Positions 23,393-32,745 of a DNA stretch of 64,000 bases are shown here, piece by piece (position 1 is the first letter of the stretch; each line of letters starts with the position of its first letter). The notes under the pieces are model-generated. The model saw only the letters and a list, made by a program, of their open reading frames with translations. It did not search any database and was not told where the DNA came from. Where the stretch lies: contig JBGSHY010000059.1 in the NCBI GenBank assembly GCA_041751995.1, positions 1-64,000 of the forward strand, read 5' to 3'. The position numbers and the translations under genes were made by a program. The DNA comes from JANMEX01 sp041751995. GTDB lineage: Bacteria > Pseudomonadota > Alphaproteobacteria > Rhizobiales > Rhizobiaceae.

Positions 23393-23824
23393 ATGTCGGT
23401 TAAAGCCATACTTGCAGACAAGGGCAGTGAAGTTCTCACGGTCACTTCAGATTCTACCGTGGATCACGCGGTTGCGCTGCTGGCAAAGCACAGGATTGGC
23501 GCGTTGGTCGTCGCAGATGCTACCGGAACCATCCGCGGCATTATTTCCGAACGGGACGTAATCCGCCACATTGCTGAAGACGGCGTTGGAATCCTCAGTC
23601 AGAAAATCGCAACCGTGATGACAGCCAATGTCAAAGTCTGCTCGGAAAATCACACGGTCAATGAAGTGATGGAAATCATGACCCGTGGCCGCTTCCGCCA
23701 TTTGCCGGTTGAACGCGGCGGCAAACTGATTGGCGTCATTTCCATCGGCGATGTGGTCAAGCGCAAAATCGAAGAGACGCAGCGCGAGGCGGACGAAATC
23801 CGGACCTATATCGCCACGGCGTGA
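23393..23824 (+). CDS. CBS-domain pair protein
   Basis: This is a 143-residue protein made of two CBS motifs: an AVALLAKHRIGALVVAD half with GIISERDVIRH, and a second half with VNEVMEIMTRGRFRHLPV and LIGVISIGDVVK. Such stand-alone Bateman modules bind adenine nucleotides and regulate partners. The ATG at 23393 has GGGAGG six bases upstream and was preferred to 23372. Confidence 0.93.
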   Translation: MSVKAILADKGSEVLTVTSDSTVDHAVALLAKHRIGALVVADATGTIRGIISERDVIRHIAEDGVGILSQKIATVMTANVKVCSENHTVNEVMEIMTRGRFRHLPVERGGKLIGVISIGDVVKRKIEETQREADEIRTYIATA

Positions 23825-23833
23825 ATTTAGGTG

Positions 23834-24829
23834 TCAGGCAAAGGCGAGTTGCATCCGCTTGATGTCTTCCAGTTTTGATATGACCGACTCATAACCGATC
23901 TGAATCAGTTCGTCGGCGCGGTGGAATTCGGTCAAGCCGATGTTTCCAAGGCGCGGGTGGATGGCGAGGTCTGGGGGGTCTCCGGCAAGTTTCGCGCGCG
24001 AGATGCGGTCCTGAATGATGTTGAACGCTTCGACCATGGTGCCGGTGATGCCCAGCCGCTGGCTGCGCTCCAGCGTGACGTCGCCTGCATGGGCGCCATT
24101 GGCTTTTTCGCGGTTGGTCGGGCCGGCATCATGGCGCACAACAGCGGCGCGGCCGAAATGGTCGTAGTGCATGTTCACCGCGACAACGGCCGATTGCTCA
24201 TAGGCGCGGCAGACCGAGACAGGCACCGGATTGACCAGCGCGCCGTCGACCAGCAGGCGGTTGTTGCAGACCACTGGTTCAAACACACCGGGCAGAGCGA
24301 ACGATGCGCGCATTGCATTGATCAGCGAACCGCTTGACAGCCAGATTTCGTGTCCGGTCTTGATTTCTGCAGCGACGCAGACAAATGGCTTGCCAAGATC
24401 AGCAAAGGTTATGTCTTCAAGGTGCGTGCGCAGTTTCTGATCCAGCTTCAGGCCGCCGAGCAGTCCGTTGCCGCCGAGATGAAAATCGAGCAGGCCAAAG
24501 ATGCGTTTTTTGGTCAACGTGCGGGCAAATTCTTCCAGTGCGTCAAGCTTGCCTGCCAGATAGCAGCCGCCGACCAACGCGCCGATGGAGGTTCCGGCGA
24601 TCATGCGGATCGGGATTTTGGCTTCGTCGAGCGCGCGCAACACGCCGATGTGCGCCCAGCCTTTTGCCACGCCGCCGCCCAAAGCCAGTGCAATGCCGCA
24701 CTTGTCGGGCTTGGCTATTGCAGGCTTTGGCAAGCCAGGCGTTGAACCGGCGCTGCCAGTCGGTGCGTCACTGTGTAAACCAATGTCTGCCGCGCTGTTT
24801 GGCGCTTTTCGGGTTGCCCACTCGAGCAT
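23834..24829 (-). CDS. Patatin-like phospholipase, RssA type
   Basis: This is a 331-residue protein with the patatin hydrolase fold. The oxyanion loop LGGGVAKGWAHIGVL starts near residue 50, the Ser nucleophile is in A-G-T-S-I-G, and the catalytic Asp is in VDGAL. It resembles the RssA/YchK group rather than secreted ExoU-like toxins, and has no signal peptide. Substrate is unknown. It is downstream of hisI on the same strand. Confidence 0.92.
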   Translation of the reverse strand: MLEWATRKAPNSAADIGLHSDAPTGSAGSTPGLPKPAIAKPDKCGIALALGGGVAKGWAHIGVLRALDEAKIPIRMIAGTSIGALVGGCYLAGKLDALEEFARTLTKKRIFGLLDFHLGGNGLLGGLKLDQKLRTHLEDITFADLGKPFVCVAAEIKTGHEIWLSSGSLINAMRASFALPGVFEPVVCNNRLLVDGALVNPVPVSVCRAYEQSAVVAVNMHYDHFGRAAVVRHDAGPTNREKANGAHAGDVTLERSQRLGITGTMVEAFNIIQDRISRAKLAGDPPDLAIHPRLGNIGLTEFHRADELIQIGYESVISKLEDIKRMQLAFA

Positions 24830-24890
24830 GATCCCGTTCTCCTCTTTCCCAGAGGAAGACGATACAGCAGGAACCTATCCAAATGCTGAA

Positions 24891-25295
24891 TCAGTCTTTT
24901 TGCAACGTCCAGCCGTCCTTTTCACCGCCGACAACACGGTAAAAGCACGACCGGTGCCCAGTATGGCACGTCACATCGTCGCCTGCGACTTTCACCTTCA
25001 GCCACAGCGCGTCCTGATCGCAATCGGTGCGCAATTCGATGATGGTTTGCAGATTGCCGGAGGTTTCGCCCTTTTTCCAAAGCTGCTGGCGTGATCGTGA
25101 CCAGTAATGCGCAATGCCGGTTTCCAGCGATAGGGCCAGCGATTGCGCATTCATGTGAGCGACCATCAACAACGCGCCGTCCGCCGCATCTGTGACGACA
25201 GCCGTGATCAACCCGTTCGGGTCGAACTTCGGTGTGAACACCGAGCCGTCTTCAAGCTCATGCTTGTCAGTCGACGGGGTGGGGAATCCGGACAT
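24891..25295 (-). CDS. hisI: Phosphoribosyl-AMP cyclohydrolase
   Basis: It opens the adenine ring of phosphoribosyl-AMP in histidine synthesis. The 134-residue single-domain enzyme has the family hallmarks MVAHMNAQSL, YWSRSRQ-x-LWKKGETSGN, the D-x-D-x-D metal site (DCDQDALWL) and the Cys-rich CHTGHRSCF zinc site. Its separation from hisE is normal in alphaproteobacteria. The neighbour folE upstream is separated from it by an intrinsic terminator. Confidence 0.95.
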   Translation of the reverse strand: MSGFPTPSTDKHELEDGSVFTPKFDPNGLITAVVTDAADGALLMVAHMNAQSLALSLETGIAHYWSRSRQQLWKKGETSGNLQTIIELRTDCDQDALWLKVKVAGDDVTCHTGHRSCFYRVVGGEKDGWTLQKD

Positions 25296-25306
25296 GGCGA
25301 GACCTC

Positions 25307-25342
25307 AACAAAAATGCCGCGAACCTTGCGGGACGCGGCATT
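25307..25342 (-). terminator. Intrinsic terminator after folE
   Basis: AATGCCGCG (25313-25321) pairs perfectly with CGCGGCATT (25334-25342) around a 12-base loop, and on the minus strand a TTTTTGTTG tail follows. It lies between folE and hisI, so hisI probably has its own promoter. Confidence 0.85.
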
Positions 25343-25378
25343 GCATTACTGGAAATCTTCCGCAGAAGCGATGCGAAA

Positions 25379-26017
25379 TTATCCGCGCAACATGGTCATG
25401 AAACGGACCTGCTCGTTCGGATTGTCCTTGAACTCACCGGTGAACGAACTGGTTATCGTTTTGGACCCCTGCATTCTGATGCCGCGCATGGCCATGCACA
25501 TATGCTCGGCTTCGATCATGATCGCAACGCCGCGCGGGCGCAGAACATCATCGATGCAAGCCGAAATCTGTGCCGTCATGGTTTCCTGCGTCTGCAAGCG
25601 GCGGGCGAAAATGTCGACGACGCGGGCGATTTTTGACAGGCCAACCACTTTGCCATCCGGCAAATAGGCGACATGCGCCTTGCCGATGATTGGGACCATG
25701 TGATGCTCACAGTGCGAATGAAACGAGATATCCTTGATTAGGACCATGTCGTCATAGCCAGCGACTTCTTCAAAGGTGCGGCCAAGCTCCGCCGCCGGAT
25801 CTTCGAAATAGCCACCAAACAACTCGCCATAGGCCTTGGCGACGCGGGCAGGCGTGTCGATCAGGCCTTCACGATCCGGATTGTCACCGGACCAGCGCAA
25901 CAGGGTGCGCACTGCCGCTTCCGCTTCTTCGCGCGAGGGGCGGACCAATTCTTTGGTGTTTTGATGTGGATCGACCAATCCATTGGTCAAACCGGCGGTT
26001 TTTACATAGGCATCCAT
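25379..26017 (-). CDS. folE: GTP cyclohydrolase I
   Basis: It converts GTP to dihydroneopterin triphosphate, the first step of folate synthesis. The 212-residue protein has the zinc and active-site segment HSHCEHHMVP, then GKAHVAYLPDGKVVGLSKIAR, QTQETMTAQI and the C-terminal RG-x-RMQGS. The ATG at 26017 was chosen over 26095 because a GGGAG lies seven bases before it and the usual N-terminus follows. Confidence 0.95.
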   Translation of the reverse strand: MDAYVKTAGLTNGLVDPHQNTKELVRPSREEAEAAVRTLLRWSGDNPDREGLIDTPARVAKAYGELFGGYFEDPAAELGRTFEEVAGYDDMVLIKDISFHSHCEHHMVPIIGKAHVAYLPDGKVVGLSKIARVVDIFARRLQTQETMTAQISACIDDVLRPRGVAIMIEAEHMCMAMRGIRMQGSKTITSSFTGEFKDNPNEQVRFMTMLRG

Positions 26018-26247
26018 TTGGCGTCTCCCGTAGTCCCACTCTACGGAGGGACGAGTTGAACGGACCACGCCAGACGAAAAAATATCCGGCGGCATTCGAC
26101 GGGATCACCCGCCAGACCTTATTCAACATCGACCATATGGCAGATTGATGAAATTTCGATCCTGAACGTATATATAGGCGAAGTGAGACGATTTGAAGGG
26201 GTGACGCCGTCACGTTCTGTTTCCGGAGCGTCACCAGAGAGCAAACA

Positions 26248-26688
26248 ATGATTGACGACGTCTACAATGCCAAAATCCTCGACTTTGCCGGCAATATCCC
26301 GCGCATCGGTCGCCTTGCGCATCCTGATGCGACGGCGACCGCGCATTCGAAACTATGCGGCTCGACGGTTATTGTCGATCTCAACGTCAAAGACGGCGTG
26401 GTGACGGATTTCGCCCATGACGTGAAAGCCTGCGCTTTGGGGCAGGCGAGCGCCTCCATCATGGCGCGCCATATCATTGGTGCGACCAAGGTTGAATTGC
26501 GGGCGGTACGCGAAACCATGCGCAAAATGCTCAAGGAAAACGGTCCCGCTCCGGACGGGCGGTTTGCGGAATTGAAATTTCTGGAGCCCGTACGTGACTA
26601 CAAGGCGCGCCATGCGTCCACGCTGCTGACGTTTGATGCAGTCGTCGATTGCCTTGACCAGATCGAGCGGAAATCGGCTGCGGCTTGA
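26248..26688 (+). CDS. NifU/IscU-like iron-sulfur scaffold protein
   Basis: This is a 146-residue protein related to the NifU N-terminal/IscU scaffold: N-x-x-x-GRL early, a first Cys in SKLCGSTV and a second in DVKACALGQASASIMA. The third cluster Cys of IscU is less clear (CLDQIE near the end). Rhizobiales carry this divergent form beside folE and yidD. It may help assemble or deliver Fe-S clusters. It is divergent from folE and followed 4 bases later by yidD. Confidence 0.88.
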   Translation: MIDDVYNAKILDFAGNIPRIGRLAHPDATATAHSKLCGSTVIVDLNVKDGVVTDFAHDVKACALGQASASIMARHIIGATKVELRAVRETMRKMLKENGPAPDGRFAELKFLEPVRDYKARHASTLLTFDAVVDCLDQIERKSAAA

Positions 26689-26692
26689 CCTG

Positions 26693-27046
26693 ATGTGCGC
26701 TGAACACTCTGAAGCCTCATCAAAACGCTCACGAAATTATCCGGGGCCGTGGCGCAAGACCCCCGGCCGTTTGTTCGGTACGGGGTTTGTGCGGCTCTAT
26801 CAGCTGACGTTGTCGGGCTTCATCGGTAACAATTGTCGGCATCTGCCGACCTGCTCGGAATATGCCTACGAGGCGATTGCCCGGCATGGGCTTTGGTCCG
26901 GCGGATGGATGGGGCTATTCCGCGTCATGCGCTGCGGGCCCGGCGGCACCTGCGGCATCGACAATGTACCGGAAACGCTGGAGCCAAGGCTGAAATGGTA
27001 TACGCCTTGGCGATTCTGGCATTTGCACAGCGCGCACGGACACTGA
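26693..27046 (+). CDS. yidD: Membrane protein insertion efficiency factor YidD
   Basis: This 117-residue protein has the YidD core: YQLTLSGFIGNNCRHLPTCS, EYAYEAI-x-RHG and the R-x-x-RC-x-P-x-x-x-x-G-x-D-x-VP end. YidD is a small amphipathic membrane-associated factor that aids YidC-dependent insertion. The ATG at 26693 follows the scaffold stop by 4 bases and fits the family length better than the start at 26633. Confidence 0.94.
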   Translation: MCAEHSEASSKRSRNYPGPWRKTPGRLFGTGFVRLYQLTLSGFIGNNCRHLPTCSEYAYEAIARHGLWSGGWMGLFRVMRCGPGGTCGIDNVPETLEPRLKWYTPWRFWHLHSAHGH

Positions 27047-27050
27047 CGCC

Positions 27051-27470
27051 ATGACGATGCCTATGGAATATGCGCTGGCGTCCAAAGAGTTCGAAGCCTT
27101 CATGACGGACTTCATGGCGCAGGCGAACTTGCCCACACACCATCGCGCCTACCATTCGATTCGTGCGGTGCTGCACGTCTTCCGCAGCCATCTGACGACA
27201 AGGGACGCGCTGAAATTCGCTACCGTGCTGCCGCCGGTTTTGCGGGCGATCTTTGTCGAGGACTGGGAGCCGAATGACAGCCCGCCGCCGTTTCCGGACC
27301 GGGACACACTGTTGCTTGAAGTGAAAGCGGTCCGAAGGGACCACAATCTGGCGCCCGACACAGTAATTTCGGATGCGGCAAAAGCGCTGCGGCGGCATGT
27401 TGATGCGGTGGTGCTAAACACAGCACTTAACAAATTGCCGAAGGCGGCACAGGATTTCTGGCATGAGTAA
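27051..27470 (+). CDS. DUF2267 family protein
   Basis: This is a 139-residue helical protein of the DUF2267 family, recognised by the A-x-x-x-IRAVLH-x-x-R-x-x-L-x-x-x-x-A-x-x-x-x-x-x-LP-x-x-LR core. Function is unknown. It starts four bases after yidD and overlaps the next gene by 8 bases, so it is part of the same transcript. Confidence 0.82.
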   Translation: MTMPMEYALASKEFEAFMTDFMAQANLPTHHRAYHSIRAVLHVFRSHLTTRDALKFATVLPPVLRAIFVEDWEPNDSPPPFPDRDTLLLEVKAVRRDHNLAPDTVISDAAKALRRHVDAVVLNTALNKLPKAAQDFWHE

Positions 27471-27969
27471 AAAGCAACTTTTAATTCAAGATTTTCGCGA
27501 CTGGCGAATCTGGATTTCTTCGATTGCGTGTGCGGCTTTCATTCCTATGTTGCTGATTTTCATATTAATTTTCGACCAATTTGGTTTCCCTGATTTCGAA
27601 AGCGAACTTTATGCTGCGATTGAAATAGCAACTTGGTTATGGGTTCTATTTCTTATTTCAATCTGGATCACATTGTGGTTGAGCAAATATTTTTCGAACC
27701 TGAAACAAGCGGTTCCGGCTTTGGGGTTTGCCAAGGGCATTATCATTTTGCTGCTTACAATTGGTCAGGATTACTCACGTAATGAGTTCACTAGGCTGTA
27801 TACGTTGGAGCTCAGCGGCGAGATCTGGATTTGGACGGAAGTATTCCAATTCCTGCTTAGCGAAGTGCAGGTTGCGGGCCTCGCTGCTATTTTGTTTATG
27901 GCAACAGATATTATATTTTTTTCGGTTTCAAGCCGCGCATTCAAATTGCACCATCGAACCTTTAATTGA
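27463..27969 (+). CDS. Four-helix membrane protein, AT-rich, unknown
   Basis: This 168-residue protein has about four membrane helices (residues about 15-38, 50-72, 84-100, 130-160). I recognise no family. The start overlaps the DUF2267 gene by 8 bases (ATGAGTAA). Base composition is visibly more AT-rich than its neighbours, with many ATT, TTT and TTA codons, which suggests recent acquisition or relaxed selection. Confidence 0.6.
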   Translation: MSKKQLLIQDFRDWRIWISSIACAAFIPMLLIFILIFDQFGFPDFESELYAAIEIATWLWVLFLISIWITLWLSKYFSNLKQAVPALGFAKGIIILLLTIGQDYSRNEFTRLYTLELSGEIWIWTEVFQFLLSEVQVAGLAAILFMATDIIFFSVSSRAFKLHHRTFN

Positions 27970-28147
27970 AATTTCAGGCTTGTTCAGTTCCGCCGACCGA
28001 AAACCACTTGGGCTTCCAAACCATTGAATCATATTGCTGTAAATCTTTACCACCGCCTACGAAAGCGCTAAGAGGCGCGCGCTTGGTTTCCAAGCTGATT
28101 TGACACCACCCGCGCTCGTTTGCGGGACTGGATAAGGAAGAACTGAC

Positions 28148-30142
28148 ATGAACGTTTCCCTGACATTTCCCGATGGATCCCTGCGCGAATATGATGCCGC
28201 GCTGACCGGCGCTCAGCTGGCCGAGGGCATTTCCAAGTCGCTGGCCAAGAAGGCCGTCGCCTATGCGTTGAACGGGGAGGTCCGCGACCTGTCCGATCCG
28301 CTTGGTGCTTCCGGCAAGATCGAGATCATCACCCGCGAGGACAAGCGCGCGCTGGAACTGATCCGGCACGACTGCGCCCACGTGATGGCTGAAGCCGTTC
28401 AGGAATTGTTTCCGGGCACGCAGGTCACCATCGGTCCGGTGATCGAAAACGGCTTCTACTATGATTTTGCCAAGGATACGCCGTTCACGCCGGAAGACCT
28501 GCCGGTAATTGAAAAGAAGATGCGGGAAATCATTGGCCGCAACAAGCCGTTCACCAAGGAAGTGTGGACGCGCGAGAAGGCAAAGGAAGTCTTCGCTGCC
28601 AAGGGCGAAAAGTACAAGATCGAGTTGATCGATGCGATCAAGTCCGGCGAAGATTTGAAAATCTATGCGCAGGGCGACTGGTTTGACCTTTGCCGCGGGC
28701 CGCACATGGCTTCAACTGGCCAGATCGGCAACGCCTTCAAGCTGATGAAGGTTGCCGGCGCGTATTGGCGTGGTGATTCGAACAATCCGATGCTGTCGCG
28801 CATTTACGCGACCGCGTGGCATACGCAGGAAGAACTCGACAGCTATATCCACATGCTGGAAGAAGCAGAGAAGCGCGACCACCGAAAGCTTGGCCGCGAG
28901 ATGAACCTGTTCCACTTCCAGGAGGAAGGGCCAGGCGTCGTGTTCTGGCATCCGAAGGGCTGGAAAATGTTCCAGACCCTCGTCTCCTACATGCGCCGCC
29001 GTCTTGATACGGAAGGCTATGACGAGGTCAACGCCCCGCAGATTCTCGACAAGTCGCTGTGGGAAACGTCAGGCCATTGGGGCTGGTATCAGGAGAACAT
29101 GTTTGCGGTGAAATCCGCCCATGCGTTCACCCATCCGGACGATGAGGAGGCAGATCAGCGCATCTTTGCGCTGAAGCCGATGAACTGCCCCGGCCATGTG
29201 CAGATATTCAAGCACGGCCTGAAGTCCTACCGCGACCTGCCGATCAAGCTCGCAGAGTTTGGCAATGTTCACCGTTATGAACCATCCGGCGCCTTGCATG
29301 GGCTGATGCGCGTTCGCGGCTTTACCCAGGACGACGCCCATATTTTCTGCACCGAAGACCAGCTCGCCTCCGAGTGCATGCGCATCAACAATCTGATCCT
29401 GACGACCTATGCCGATTTCGGCTTCTCCGGCATTACTGTGAAGCTATCGACGCGTCCGGACAAGCGCGTTGGTTCGGACGAGAACTGGGACCATGCCGAA
29501 GAGATCATGACCAAAGTGCTCGAGCGCATCGAGTCCGAATCGGGCGGGACGATCAAGACGATGATCAATCCGGGCGAGGGCGCTTTCTATGGTCCCAAGT
29601 TCGAATATGTCCTGCGCGACGCCATCGGCCGTGACTGGCAATGCGGTACGACCCAGGTCGACTTCAATCTGCCGGAACGGTTCGGTGCGTTCTACATTGA
29701 CCAGGAATCGAACAAGAAACAGCCGGTCATGGTCCACCGCGCCATTTGCGGATCGATGGAGCGTTTCCTCGGCATCCTGATCGAAAACTTTGCCGGCCAC
29801 ATGCCGCTGTGGTTCGCACCGGTTCAGGTTGTCGTTGCGACCATTACCTCGGAAGCTGACGCATATGCCCAGGAAGTCCGGGCATTGCTCAAGGACGCCG
29901 GCATTCTGGCAGATGTCGATGTCCGCAACGAAAAGATCAACTACAAGGTCCGCGAACATTCACTCGCAAAGGTTCCGGTCATTCTGGTTTGCGGAAAGCG
30001 CGAGGCGGAAGAGCGCACCGTCAACATCCGCCGCCTTGGTTCCCGCGATCAGGCGGAGATGACGCTTGATGACGTTGTCGCCAAACTGATCGAAGAAGCC
30101 ACGCCGCCGGACCTTCTGCGCAAAAAGGCAAAGCGTAACTGA
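28148..30142 (+). CDS. thrS: Threonyl-tRNA synthetase
   Basis: It charges tRNA-Thr. The 664-residue class II synthetase has an N-terminal TGS domain, the second additional editing domain (HDCAHVMAEAV with RGPH and C), the catalytic core with motif 2 (FGNVHRYEPSGALHGLMRVRGFTQDDAH) and motif 3 (VHRAICGSMERFLGILIEN), and the anticodon-binding domain with KVPVILVCGKREAEE. Length is normal. No T-box or other known riboswitch is visible in the 178 bases upstream. Confidence 0.97.
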   Translation: MNVSLTFPDGSLREYDAALTGAQLAEGISKSLAKKAVAYALNGEVRDLSDPLGASGKIEIITREDKRALELIRHDCAHVMAEAVQELFPGTQVTIGPVIENGFYYDFAKDTPFTPEDLPVIEKKMREIIGRNKPFTKEVWTREKAKEVFAAKGEKYKIELIDAIKSGEDLKIYAQGDWFDLCRGPHMASTGQIGNAFKLMKVAGAYWRGDSNNPMLSRIYATAWHTQEELDSYIHMLEEAEKRDHRKLGREMNLFHFQEEGPGVVFWHPKGWKMFQTLVSYMRRRLDTEGYDEVNAPQILDKSLWETSGHWGWYQENMFAVKSAHAFTHPDDEEADQRIFALKPMNCPGHVQIFKHGLKSYRDLPIKLAEFGNVHRYEPSGALHGLMRVRGFTQDDAHIFCTEDQLASECMRINNLILTTYADFGFSGITVKLSTRPDKRVGSDENWDHAEEIMTKVLERIESESGGTIKTMINPGEGAFYGPKFEYVLRDAIGRDWQCGTTQVDFNLPERFGAFYIDQESNKKQPVMVHRAICGSMERFLGILIENFAGHMPLWFAPVQVVVATITSEADAYAQEVRALLKDAGILADVDVRNEKINYKVREHSLAKVPVILVCGKREAEERTVNIRRLGSRDQAEMTLDDVVAKLIEEATPPDLLRKKAKRN

Positions 30143-30243
30143 ACCTGATCGCCCCGGCTTCATTCAGACGCTGGGGCGCTTCACACGACTGTCATGTCTT
30201 TGCGGCATGCCACTGCCATCCTTTCTCGTGCTTGGGGCTCAGC

Positions 30244-31092
30244 ATGCAGTTTGATGAATTTTCCTACGCCAATCCGTCGCAACCGCGATTCAAACGTTGG
30301 CTGATCCGTTCGGTCGAAGGCCTGTCCGGCCGCAACAAGTATTTTGCCCTCTACAACATCTGGCGCAACGAAATCGTGCCAACTGGCGAGAGCGTTTTCG
30401 GACGCATGCTCGAACTGATTGACGTGCAGCTTGGCCTTGCCCAGCAATGGCCACCGAAAGATTTGCCCGAGGGTCCGTTGGTGCTGGTAGCGAACCACCC
30501 GTTCGGCATTGGCGACGGTGTCGCCGTGCTGGCGCTTGCCGAAAAACTTGGGCGGCCATTCAAAGTCCTGATCAACAATGACCTTATGAAAATCAAGGAA
30601 ATGGAACCGTATGCGCTTCCGGTATCCTTCGATGAAACCAAGGAAGCTTTGGCACTGAACATGAAGACACGCCATGAGGCTGTCCGGCTGTTGAAAGCGG
30701 GGGTGACCATTGTGGTGTTTCCAGCAGGCGGTGTCGCCACTGCGCGGAAAGTGTTTGGCAAGGCCGAGGATCTGCCATGGAAAATGTTTCCAGCCAAACT
30801 TATTCAATCAGCTGGTGCTTCTGTTGTGCCCATTCATTTTGCCGGCCAGAACGGACGGCTTTTTCACTTCGTCAGCCGGTTTTCATTGACACTGCGCCTG
30901 TCCCTTCTGGTTCGTGAATTTGGCCGTCTGCGCGGGAAATCCATCGGCGTGACAATTGGCGACATGCTGCCATGGGCAGAACTGTCCGCGATTGCAGATC
31001 GTAAGGTTCTGCTCGAAATGCTTTACGATGCGGTTTTCTCGCTGGCGCCTGCCGAAAAGTCGCGACTGCCGCTCAGCCGCCTGCGGGGATAG
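30244..31092 (+). CDS. PlsC-type acyltransferase
   Basis: This is a 282-residue lysophospholipid acyltransferase-like protein. The catalytic H-x4-D motif is ANHPFGIGD, with F-P-A-G-G later as the substrate-binding motif (normally FPEG) and PIHF after it. It may acylate lysophospholipid or an ornithine-lipid precursor (OlsA-like); the substrate is not clear. The ATG at 30244 is preferred to a TTG at 30232. Its 3' end overlaps the convergent gene by 20 bases. Confidence 0.85.
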   Translation: MQFDEFSYANPSQPRFKRWLIRSVEGLSGRNKYFALYNIWRNEIVPTGESVFGRMLELIDVQLGLAQQWPPKDLPEGPLVLVANHPFGIGDGVAVLALAEKLGRPFKVLINNDLMKIKEMEPYALPVSFDETKEALALNMKTRHEAVRLLKAGVTIVVFPAGGVATARKVFGKAEDLPWKMFPAKLIQSAGASVVPIHFAGQNGRLFHFVSRFSLTLRLSLLVREFGRLRGKSIGVTIGDMLPWAELSAIADRKVLLEMLYDAVFSLAPAEKSRLPLSRLRG

Positions 31093-32041
31093 GCTCCGGC
31101 GTTTGGACTGTCTGGGTGACCAACACTTCAACGTCCTGGTTCTTGCCTGGAACGACCTTGAAATCGCGCTGGAACAGTTTGTCCTTGTTCTTGGCGATTA
31201 CCGTATAGTCGCCTTCAGCCAGCACCATCGAAGCAAATGCGCCAACACTTTCCTTGATAACTTCACCGGATGGATTGATCACTGACCAGGCCGTGTCTGC
31301 CAAAGCCTCGCCGCCGGCTTCGCGGACCAGTTTCATGGTCAATTCAGCGGCCTTGTGCTCGACAGTCGCCTCGGTCAGCTTACCAGCTTCAACGCGCAGG
31401 TCTGCGCGGATGATCGCGTTCTCGGAGCCATAGTTTGAGACGATGTGGTAGGTGCCGGAGTTCAAGCGGATGATGTCTTCGGGCTTGGCATCCGGCAATA
31501 TGAGTGCCCGCTCGCCGTCCGTCTGCTCTTCGCCGGAATAGATGGAGAAGCGAAGCTTGTTGCGCGGGATGCGCACACCGCCGGACAAGACCGCGTTCAG
31601 CTTCAACCCGCCGGCATCCAGAACAAGGATTTCTTCGCGGTTGTCGGTCGTAATGGTGATCCGCTTGGTGATCCCCGCGCGCCCGAATGCTGCGTGAACA
31701 AGATAGCTGCCAGGCTCCAATGCAAAGCGCGTCGTTCCGCCATTGGCGGTGGCAATCAGCGGCAACTTGCCGTCATCATTCGGATCGGGCTTGAATATCC
31801 GCCATACCAGGCCTTCCTGCAGCAAGTCGTCAGCTTCTGAAAGTTTTGCCGCCAGTGTCAATTCGCGCATGTTGGTGGGGACAGCCGTTTCGCTTTTTGT
31901 TGAAGGCGCATAACTGTTAACGCCCGGCAGAACCAGCTTTGGCAACTTCAACGTTTGCTGTGCATTCGCACCGCCACCCACCGACAGAGCAGCAGCAAAA
32001 AGTCCGAAAACACAAGTTCTGATCCGGCGGTGCAGGTTCAT
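31073..32041 (-). CDS. Exported protein with repeated beta domains
   Basis: This is a 322-residue protein with a signal peptide ending near ANAQ (residue 28). The mature part looks like successive Ig- or PEGA-like beta modules with G-x-Y and G-x-Y-x-V/I motifs (GSYLVHAAFG, GTYHIVSNYG, GDYTVIAKN) and a Pro-rich end. It is probably periplasmic. The Met at 32041 was chosen because it starts a proper signal peptide. Similar proteins are seen in Rhizobiales but I know no function. Confidence 0.75.
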   Translation of the reverse strand: MNLHRRIRTCVFGLFAAALSVGGGANAQQTLKLPKLVLPGVNSYAPSTKSETAVPTNMRELTLAAKLSEADDLLQEGLVWRIFKPDPNDDGKLPLIATANGGTTRFALEPGSYLVHAAFGRAGITKRITITTDNREEILVLDAGGLKLNAVLSGGVRIPRNKLRFSIYSGEEQTDGERALILPDAKPEDIIRLNSGTYHIVSNYGSENAIIRADLRVEAGKLTEATVEHKAAELTMKLVREAGGEALADTAWSVINPSGEVIKESVGAFASMVLAEGDYTVIAKNKDKLFQRDFKVVPGKNQDVEVLVTQTVQTPEPIPAGG

Positions 32042-32133
32042 GCAGACAGTCAACTCCGAACAGGCGGCGATTTCATGGCAGAAGGCGCTGTTTTCACCTG
32101 ACAATTCGTGCTTGGTTTCCCATATGTCGCAGC

Positions 32134-32742
32134 ATGCTGCAAACGGGAATCGCAATCTTGAATCAATCCGCCATCGACTTTCTCCTCTCGCGCAAATCCG
32201 CCCCCATTTCTGTCATTCATGAACCTGCGCCAAATGACGCGGAACTCGATGCCATGATCCGGATCGCCACGCGGGTTCCAGATCACGGTTTGCTGGAGCC
32301 GTGGCGCTTCATTGTATACCGGGGCGCAGTGAGGCAGAGGATCGGCGAATTTTTCGCCATGCGGGCAGGGGAGATTGAAGGCGAGTTGCCCCCGCAGCGC
32401 ATCGAGCAGGAAAAGGCCCGCTTTACTCGTGCCCCGCTGGTCATCGGCGTCGTGTCCGTTCCGAAGGAGCATCCGCGCATTCCGTATTGGGAGAAATTCC
32501 TCTCCGGCGGCAATGCTGCCTTTGCGCTGGTTTTGGCCGCGCACGCCTATGGCTACAACGCCAATTGGGTTTCAAACTGGTACGCTGACGACGCGCCAAG
32601 CCGCGCCTTCCTTGGCCTTGCTCCCGAAGAGCGTGTCATCGGCTTTGTCCACATCGGCACTGTTGATGTTAAAGTACCTGACCGGCCTCGCCCGGAACCG
32701 GAAAACGTGATGTCCGAGTACAGCGGACCCTGGCAAGGCTGA
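32134..32742 (+). CDS. Nitroreductase family protein
   Basis: This is a 202-residue flavoprotein resembling the YdjA-like single-domain nitroreductases: R-x-P-D-H-x-L-L-E-P-W-R-F for FMN contact, a central GGNAAFALVLAAHAYG helix and a GFVHIGT end. It probably reduces nitro compounds or quinones with NAD(P)H. Two in-frame starts (32134 and a downstream TTG at 32158) are possible. The flavin reductase gene begins 3 bases after its stop, so both are co-transcribed. Confidence 0.88.
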   Translation: MLQTGIAILNQSAIDFLLSRKSAPISVIHEPAPNDAELDAMIRIATRVPDHGLLEPWRFIVYRGAVRQRIGEFFAMRAGEIEGELPPQRIEQEKARFTRAPLVIGVVSVPKEHPRIPYWEKFLSGGNAAFALVLAAHAYGYNANWVSNWYADDAPSRAFLGLAPEERVIGFVHIGTVDVKVPDRPRPEPENVMSEYSGPWQG

Positions 32743-32745
32743 GCC

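Noticed and set aside
27970..28147. Regulatory leader (T-box or attenuator) for thrS
   Set aside because: A weak GC-rich inverted repeat is present, but no T run or T-box sequence; T-boxes are not expected in this group.
30150..30178. Terminator after thrS
   Set aside because: An 8-base stem with a GCCCC/GGGGC core can form, but no T run follows, so it was not listed.
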